DNA of 9,174 nucleotides from Aquabacter sp. (GTDB lineage: Bacteria; Pseudomonadota; Alphaproteobacteria; Rhizobiales; Xanthobacteraceae). Positions within the stretch are counted from its first letter, which is position 1, and each line of letters begins with the position of its first letter. Position numbers and translations under genes: made by a program. Below the pieces are notes generated by a model. The model saw nothing but the letters and a program-made list of their open reading frames with translations. It searched no databases and had not been told where the DNA came from. Positions 5,600 to 9,174 of this stretch are shown here, piece by piece. The stretch is taken from the NCBI GenBank assembly GCA_030147645.1, contig JASBUY010000075.1, positions 1 to 9,174 on the forward strand, in the 5' to 3' direction.

Positions 5600-7237
5600 T
5601 CAGAAGTCCATTCCGCCCATGCCGCCGCCGGCCGGCATAGCAGGCGCGGACGCCTTCTTCGGCAGTTCGGCCACCAGGGCTTCGGTGGTGATGAGAAGGC
5701 TGGACACGGAGGCCGCATCCTGGAGCGCGGTGCGCACCACCTTCGCCGGATCAATGATGCCGGCCTTCACCATGTCCACATAGGTCCCGGTCTGGGCGTC
5801 GTAGCCGAAAGCATAGTCCGACCTCTCGAGCACCTTGCCGACCACCACGGAGCCATCATCGCCGGCATTCTGGGCGATCTGGCGGGCAGGAGCCTGGATC
5901 GCCTTGCGGACGATCTCGACGCCGGTCTTCTGGTCCGCATTGGCAACCTGGATGCCCTCCAGGGCCTTCACGGCGCGCAGCAGGGCGACACCGCCGCCGG
6001 GCAGGACGCCCTCTTCCACCGCAGCGCGGGTGGCGTGAAGGGCATCGTCCACGCGGTCCTTCTTCTCCTTCACCTCGACTTCGGTCGCCCCGCCGACGCG
6101 GATCACCGCGACGCCGCCCGCGAGCTTCGCCAGACGCTCCTGGAGCTTCTCGCGATCATAGTCGGAGGTGGTCTCCTCGATCTGCGCCTTGATCTGCGCG
6201 ACGCGGGCGTCGATCTCGGACTTCTCGCCATTGCCGTCGACAATGGTGGTGTTCTCCTTCTCGATCACCACCTTCTTGGCGCGGCCGAGCATGGAGAGAT
6301 TGACGTTCTCGAGCTTGATGCCGAGGTCTTCGGAGATGGCCTGGCCGCCGGTCAGGATCGCGATGTCCTGCAGCATGGCCTTGCGGCGATCGCCAAAACC
6401 CGGGGCCTTAACGGCCGCGACCTTGAGGCCGCCGCGCAGCTTGTTGACCACGAGCGTGGCAAGCGCCTCGCCTTCCACGTCCTCGGCGACAATCACCAGC
6501 GGCTTGCCGGACTGAACGACGGCTTCGAGAACCGGCAGCAGCTCCTGAAGGCCCGAGAGCTTCTTCTCGTGGATCAGGATGTAGGGGTCTTCGAACTCAA
6601 CGCGCATCTTCTCGGCGTTGGTGACGAAGTAGGGCGAGAGGTAGCCGCGGTCGAACTGCATGCCTTCCACGACATCCAGCTCGGTCTCGGCGGTCTTGGC
6701 TTCCTCGACGGTGATGACACCTTCGTTACCGACCTTCTGCATCGCCTCGGCGAGGAACTTGCCGATCTCGGCATCGCCATTGGCGGAAATGGTGCCGACC
6801 TGTGCGATCTCCTCGTTGGAGGTGACCTTCTTCGCATTGGCGGCGAGGTCCTTCACGATGGCGTCCACGGCGAGATCGATGCCGCGCTTCAGGTCCATCG
6901 GGTTCATGCCGGCGGCAACCGCCTTTGCGCCTTCCTTCACGATGGCCTGGGCAAGAACCGTGGCCGTCGTGGTGCCGTCGCCGGCAAGGTCGTTGGTCTT
7001 GGACGCGACTTCGCGGACCAGCTGGGCGCCGAGATTTTCGAACTTGTCCTCAAGCTCGATTTCCTTCGCCACCGACACACCGTCCTTGGTGATGCGGGGG
7101 GCGCCGAACGACTTCTCGATGACGACGTTGCGGCCCTTGGGACCGAGGGTGACCTTCACCGCATTGGCGAGGATATCGACGCCGCGCAGCAGCTTCTCAC
7201 GGGCGTCGCCCGAAAATTTTACGTCCTTGGCAGCCAT
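5600..7237 (-). CDS. groEL: Chaperonin GroEL (60-kDa chaperonin)
   Basis: The 545-aa product forms the double-ring ATP-driven folding chamber with GroES in the cytoplasm. Numbering matches E. coli GroEL: LGPKGRNV (31-38), Asp52, the nucleotide-binding GDGTTTATVL (86-95) with Asp87, catalytic Asp398 in RVDDALHATRAAVEEG, and GGG at 414-416. The C-terminus ends MPAGGGMGGMDF, a normal Gly/Met tail pointing into the cavity, so this is a complete, conventional copy and not a degenerate paralogue. The ATG at 7237 is preceded by GGAG (7250-7247) at 9-nt spacing. It lies 44 nt downstream of groES in one operon and ends at a strong intrinsic terminator. Rhizobia often carry several groEL genes; I cannot tell whether this is the housekeeping copy, but linkage to groES, CIRCE and the Gly/Met tail suggest a major one. 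Confidence 0.99.
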   Translation of the reverse strand: MAAKDVKFSGDAREKLLRGVDILANAVKVTLGPKGRNVVIEKSFGAPRITKDGVSVAKEIELEDKFENLGAQLVREVASKTNDLAGDGTTTATVLAQAIVKEGAKAVAAGMNPMDLKRGIDLAVDAIVKDLAANAKKVTSNEEIAQVGTISANGDAEIGKFLAEAMQKVGNEGVITVEEAKTAETELDVVEGMQFDRGYLSPYFVTNAEKMRVEFEDPYILIHEKKLSGLQELLPVLEAVVQSGKPLVIVAEDVEGEALATLVVNKLRGGLKVAAVKAPGFGDRRKAMLQDIAILTGGQAISEDLGIKLENVNLSMLGRAKKVVIEKENTTIVDGNGEKSEIDARVAQIKAQIEETTSDYDREKLQERLAKLAGGVAVIRVGGATEVEVKEKKDRVDDALHATRAAVEEGVLPGGGVALLRAVKALEGIQVANADQKTGVEIVRKAIQAPARQIAQNAGDDGSVVVGKVLERSDYAFGYDAQTGTYVDMVKAGIIDPAKVVRTALQDAASVSSLLITTEALVAELPKKASAPAMPAGGGMGGMDF

Positions 7238-7281
7238 GTGCCTAAGCTCCTATTGGGAGAATTGAAGGGGAGGGAAGGGGC

Positions 7282-7596
7282 TCAGGCCGCCTTCTTTGCG
7301 GAGGCGGAAATCTCGACGATGCCGAGGATGTCGCTCTCCTTCATGATGAGAAGGTCCTGACCGTCGATCTTGACCTCGGTGCCGGACCACTTACCGAACA
7401 GGACGCGATCACCGGCCTTCACATCGAGCGCCACCAGTTCGCCCTTTTCATTGCGGGCGCCGGGACCCACCGCGACCACTTCGCCCTCCTGGGGCTTTTC
7501 CTTCGCAGTATCGGGGATGATGATGCCACCGGCCGTCTTCTGCGCGGCTTCGATGCGCTTCACGACCACGCGGTCGTGCAGAGGGCGGAAACCCAT
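7282..7596 (-). CDS. groES: Co-chaperonin GroES (10-kDa chaperonin)
   Basis: The 104-aa protein is the heptameric lid of the GroEL chamber. MGFRPLHDRVVVKRIE opens the family fold. The mobile loop that docks on GroEL spans about residues 16-33 and includes GGIIIPDTAKEKP, with the hydrophobic III at 25-27. VKAGDRVLFGKWSGTEVKIDG and the C-terminal LLIMKESDILGIVE are also standard. The frame is open further upstream to 7656, with ATGs at 7656 and 7617. ATG 7596 is chosen because GGAGG (7608-7604) lies 7 nt before it and because family members begin there. The first gene of the groES-groEL operon, it is preceded by a CIRCE site and so is likely under HrcA repression, with heat-shock induction. Confidence 0.98.
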   Translation of the reverse strand: MGFRPLHDRVVVKRIEAAQKTAGGIIIPDTAKEKPQEGEVVAVGPGARNEKGELVALDVKAGDRVLFGKWSGTEVKIDGQDLLIMKESDILGIVEISASAKKAA

Positions 7597-7627
7597 CGGG
7601 AAACCTCCAGTTTGCATTGTTCCTTGC

Positions 7628-7646
7628 GGCGTCGCGACACGACGCC
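7628..7646 (-). other. 7-bp hairpin in the groES leader
   Basis: GGCGTCG and CGACGCC (7646-7640 and 7634-7628 on the minus strand) pair around a 5-nt loop, ending 31 nt before the groES ATG. If transcription starts near 7648, as the candidate promoter suggests, this stem would sit at the extreme 5' end of the mRNA, where such structures can stabilise transcripts. The stem is seen; the role is inferred. Confidence 0.45.
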
Positions 7647-7654
7647 CGCCGCGC

Positions 7655-7682
7655 ATCTAAGGCGCGGCCGAAACGGCTTCAA
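7655..7682 (-). promoter_or_regulatory. Candidate groES promoter (TTGAAG-N16-TTAGAT)
   Basis: On the minus strand TTGAAG (7682-7677) and TTAGAT (7660-7655) are 16 bp apart. The upstream box reads CCCCCTTGAA in context, which resembles the CTTGAA -35 of heat-shock sigma-32 promoters, but the -10 fits either sigma class only loosely. The start would be near 7648. Alternatives are a -35 TTGGCA inside the CIRCE arm (7727-7722), or a promoter upstream of the CIRCE. Confidence 0.35.
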
Positions 7683-7698
7683 GGGGGCGGTCGAAAAA

Positions 7699-7729
7699 AA
7701 TTGGCACTCCTATTTCGAGAGTGCCAATT
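7699..7729. promoter_or_regulatory. CIRCE operator (HrcA binding site)
   Basis: TTGGCACTC (7701-7709), a 9-bp spacer, and GAGTGCCAA (7719-7727) match the CIRCE architecture (9-N9-9). The symmetry extends to 11-bp perfect arms (AATTGGCACTC and GAGTGCCAATT). The third base is G rather than the A of the Gram-positive consensus TTAGCACTC, and the site is self-consistent. It starts 103 bp before the groES ATG on the minus strand. Known role: the HrcA repressor binds here and is kept active by GroEL, giving feedback control of groESL. hrcA itself is not in the window. Confidence 0.97.
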
Positions 7730-7868
7730 CTGCGTGCCGCCGCCGCCGAGGGAACATGCGCGGCTGGTAGCAGTCTCGCCAAATCGCTGCTAACGCATTG
7801 TTTTTAAACGATGAAACCAAATTTTGGCCTGGCGGTTTGCACCAAGTGAGCCGACAATCCTTCTCCGA

Positions 7869-7888
7869 GCCCGTCCTTAAGGATGGGC
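7869..7888 (+). promoter_or_regulatory. Hairpin in the usg leader, just upstream of its ribosome site
   Basis: GCCCGTCC (7869-7876), loop TTAA, and GGATGGGC (7881-7888) form an 8-bp stem with one G-T wobble. At the DNA level TCCTTAAGGA (7874-7883) is a perfect 10-bp palindrome. The stem ends 12 nt before the usg Shine-Dalgarno GGAGG. It could be a leader structure affecting translation or a protein-binding operator; nothing decides between them. Confidence 0.5.
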
Positions 7889-7912
7889 CGCGTGAAGCGT
7901 GGAGGTCGAAAC

Positions 7913-8182
7913 ATGGTTTCGGATGGCTTCGTCAAGCAGATGTCCGGTTATGGTCTCGCCACAGCCCGCATTCTTTATCACCTGCCGGATCATCCCGCGT
8001 TCCTCCAGGCCTATGTCTGGCAGGACTATGATCTGTGCCCCCATTTCCCTGAATTGCGAAAATTTCTGGAATTCTGGGAACGCGAGCTTGAGGGCAAGCT
8101 GCATTCCGTCGCCGTCGCACATAACCAGCTCATCCGTCCGGCCGAGTTCCGCGCCGTGAACGGTATGGTGAGCCTTCACTAG
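7913..8182 (+). CDS. usg: Usg family protein
   Basis: This 89-aa protein matches the Usg family, named for a small open frame next to trpF in Caulobacter and common in alphaproteobacteria. Typical features are GYGLATARILYHLPDHP (12-28), YVWQDYD (34-40), FPELRKFLEFWERELEG (45-61) and a C-terminal HSVAVAHNQLIRPAEFRAVNG. It has no signal peptide or membrane segment, so it is predicted to be cytoplasmic. Its biochemical function is unknown, and I do not propose one from the historical link with tryptophan genes, which are absent here. ATG 7913 is preferred over in-frame starts upstream (the frame is open from 7883) because GGAGG (7901-7905) lies 7 nt before it. It is transcribed divergently from groES across 316 bp between start codons. 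A structured leader precedes it. Confidence 0.9.
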   Translation: MVSDGFVKQMSGYGLATARILYHLPDHPAFLQAYVWQDYDLCPHFPELRKFLEFWERELEGKLHSVAVAHNQLIRPAEFRAVNGMVSLH

Positions 8183-8240
8183 CGTCACCGGGACAGGAGC
8201 GAGCGGTTATCATCGCATTTCCCGCCCTGACATGGCCGCT

Positions 8241-8273
8241 TTCTCGGTGCTAGAAGACCTCCAGCACCGAGGA
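8241..8273 (+). promoter_or_regulatory. Predicted stem-loop enclosing the exoD ribosome-binding site
   Basis: TTCTCGGTGCT (8241-8251) can pair with AGCACCGAGGA (8263-8273): nine contiguous Watson-Crick pairs, then one G-T wobble and one further pair, around an 11-nt loop. The right arm contains GAGGA (8269-8273), the only Shine-Dalgarno candidate for the GTG at 8279. The loop AGAAGACCTCC itself contains CCTCC. The fold would mask the ribosome site, which suggests control of exoD translation. No T-run follows, so a usg terminator is less likely. Confidence 0.55.
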
Positions 8274-8278
8274 ACGCC

Positions 8279-8881
8279 GTGGACCATCGCACTCCGAGAA
8301 CGTCTGAACTTCTCGCCGCCGTCCTGGCTGCACAGGAAGGCGACAAGGTCGCCATCGGGGATCTCGTCAATGCCCTGCGCAATCGCGCGTTCGGCATCCT
8401 GTTTCTGATTTTCGGCATCCCGAACTGCATTCCCATGCCGCCGGGCATTCCCGTGATTTGCGGCATTGTGCTGGGGCTGATCGGGCTCCAGATGGCCCTT
8501 GGCCGACAGGAACTCTGGTTGCCAGAGCGGATCGCGCGCCAGACCTTTTCCCGCTCCATGCTGGATTCCATCGTGACGCGCTCGCGTCCATACATCGAAC
8601 GCTTCGAGCGTTTTTCGCGTCCTCGGCTCGAACAGTTCGCTGGCCCGCTGGCCCGACGCATCGTGGGCGCCACGGTGGTCCTTCTCGGTTTTATTCTGCT
8701 GCTGCCGATTCCTTTTCTGGGCAATCTCCCGCCCGGCTTTGCCGTCTGCATCTTCGGCCTCGGCCTCGTGGAGCGGGACGGCCTCGTCATTCTCGCCGGC
8801 TTCGGCGCGACGATCCTCGGCCTGATGGTGACAGCGCTGATGAGTTGGGCCATCTACCAGGGCGCCATCGCCATCTTCTGA
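8279..8881 (+). CDS. exoD: ExoD-family exopolysaccharide synthesis membrane protein
   Basis: The 200-aa protein belongs to the ExoD family, named for Sinorhizobium ExoD, which affects exopolysaccharide production, alkali tolerance and nodule invasion; its biochemistry is unknown. A soluble N-terminus (1-35) leads into a hydrophobic stretch (38-72) with IPNCIPMPPGIPVICG. A charged linker (75-125) follows, then a second related membrane stretch (128-165) with LLPIPFLGNLPPGFAVCIFGLGLVERDG and a last hydrophobic segment (168-197). The two Pro/Gly-rich re-entrant-like motifs look like an internal duplication, typical of the family. The start is the GTG at 8279, with GAGGA 5 nt upstream lying in a predicted stem. 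It sits 96 nt after usg and 16 nt before queA, so co-transcription with queA is likely. No exopolysaccharide genes are nearby. Confidence 0.88.
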   Translation: MDHRTPRTSELLAAVLAAQEGDKVAIGDLVNALRNRAFGILFLIFGIPNCIPMPPGIPVICGIVLGLIGLQMALGRQELWLPERIARQTFSRSMLDSIVTRSRPYIERFERFSRPRLEQFAGPLARRIVGATVVLLGFILLLPIPFLGNLPPGFAVCIFGLGLVERDGLVILAGFGATILGLMVTALMSWAIYQGAIAIF

Positions 8882-8897
8882 AACCCCTCCCCATCCC

Positions 8898-9174
8898 ATG
8901 CGTGTTGACGCCTTCGATTTCCACCTCCCCGAGGCCCGGATCGCCCTGCGCCCCGCCGAGCCGCGCGACACGGCGCGGATGCTCGTCGTCCGCCCCGGCG
9001 CCGCGCGAGAGCTGGAGGACCGCAGCGTCCGCGACCTGCCGGATTTCCTGCGCCCCGGCGATGCGGTGGTGGTGAACGACACCAAGGTGATCCCCGCCCG
9101 CCTCGACGGCATCCGCACGCGGGACGGCGGCACCGAGGTCCAGATGGAAGCGCCCCTGGTGCGGCGGCTGGGTG
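8898..9174 (+). CDS. queA: S-adenosylmethionine:tRNA ribosyltransferase-isomerase QueA (5' part; cut by right edge)
   Basis: The first 92 codons of QueA are present. The enzyme transfers and isomerises the ribosyl group of SAM onto 7-aminomethyl-7-deazaguanine at the tRNA wobble position, giving epoxyqueuosine in the queuosine pathway. MRVDAFDFHLPEARIALRPAEPRDTARMLVV and PGDAVVVNDTKVIPARL (NDTKVIPARL at 60-69) are hallmark N-terminal motifs. The full enzyme is about 350 residues, so about a quarter is visible. The start is fixed by family alignment, not by a ribosome site: the 16-nt gap after the exoD stop is pyrimidine-rich (ACCCCTCCCC) with no Shine-Dalgarno. Translation may depend on coupling to exoD. 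Confidence 0.95.
   Translation, partial: MRVDAFDFHLPEARIALRPAEPRDTARMLVVRPGAARELEDRSVRDLPDFLRPGDAVVVNDTKVIPARLDGIRTRDGGTEVQMEAPLVRRLG

Noticed and set aside
5203..5754. 183-codon minus-strand frame running from groEL's 3' end into the intergenic region
   Set aside because: It overlaps groEL out of frame and crosses both the intrinsic terminator and the 16-bp inverted repeat. The product has no recognisable features.
5498..7360. 620-codon open frame on the plus strand opposite groEL
   Set aside because: It mirrors groEL almost exactly. Long antisense frames are expected from groEL codon bias, and the product (rich in His/Leu/Asp/Gly) matches nothing.
8210..9133. 307-codon minus-strand frame across exoD and queA
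   Set aside because: It spans two well-identified genes and the gap between them in antisense, with an Arg/Gln/Ala-rich product and no ribosome site.
1..9174. A novel multigene defence or mobile system
   Set aside because: All protein-coding genes belong to known chromosomal families, and none is a transposase, integrase, nuclease, toxin or phage gene. I saw no CRISPR-like repeats or attachment-site pairs.

Overview
The window is ordinary, gene-dense chromosomal DNA from a GC-rich alphaproteobacterium. I place it in the Hyphomicrobiales (Rhizobiales), perhaps near Xanthobacteraceae. The markers are an EipB/DUF1849 envelope protein, a DUF4424 protein, a Usg-family protein, an ExoD-family membrane protein, and a groESL operon with an alphaproteobacterial CIRCE site (TTGGCACTC-N9-GAGTGCCAA). 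The genus is inference; the class is well supported. I see no rRNA, tRNA, CRISPR array, insertion sequence or prophage gene.

Positions 1-2162 (minus strand) form a tight three-gene run transcribed leftwards: ridA, a glycerophosphodiester phosphodiesterase gene, and a DUF4424 gene cut by the left edge. Gaps are 13 and 10 nt, so one operon is likely. A 160-bp divergent region (2163-2322) separates it from a plus-strand pair, eipB and acyP (4-nt gap). After a further 139 bp comes a GT39/ArnT-like membrane glycosyltransferase gene, which ends at 5156.

Positions 5157-5599 (443 bp) lie between convergent genes and hold no credible gene. They contain two long inverted repeats side by side (5155-5204 and 5217-5271), a smaller hairpin (5441-5462) and a textbook intrinsic terminator for groEL (5544-5573, minus strand). 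The stop codon of the glycosyltransferase gene overlaps the first repeat.

Positions 5600-7729 (minus strand) are the groES-groEL chaperonin operon, with a perfect 11-bp-arm CIRCE upstream, implying HrcA control. Positions 7913-9174 (plus strand) carry usg, exoD and the first quarter of queA. The usg leader carries a hairpin just upstream of its Shine-Dalgarno, the exoD Shine-Dalgarno lies inside a predicted stem, and queA has no recognisable Shine-Dalgarno.

The genes serve housekeeping and envelope functions: reactive enamine removal, phospholipid turnover, periplasmic envelope integrity, lipid-linked glycosylation, protein folding, exopolysaccharide-related membrane function and queuosine tRNA modification. 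I found no evidence for a new multigene system. The points most worth a second look are the intergenic palindromes, the structured leaders of usg and exoD, the CIRCE/promoter geometry, and a tandem duplication inside a signal peptide.
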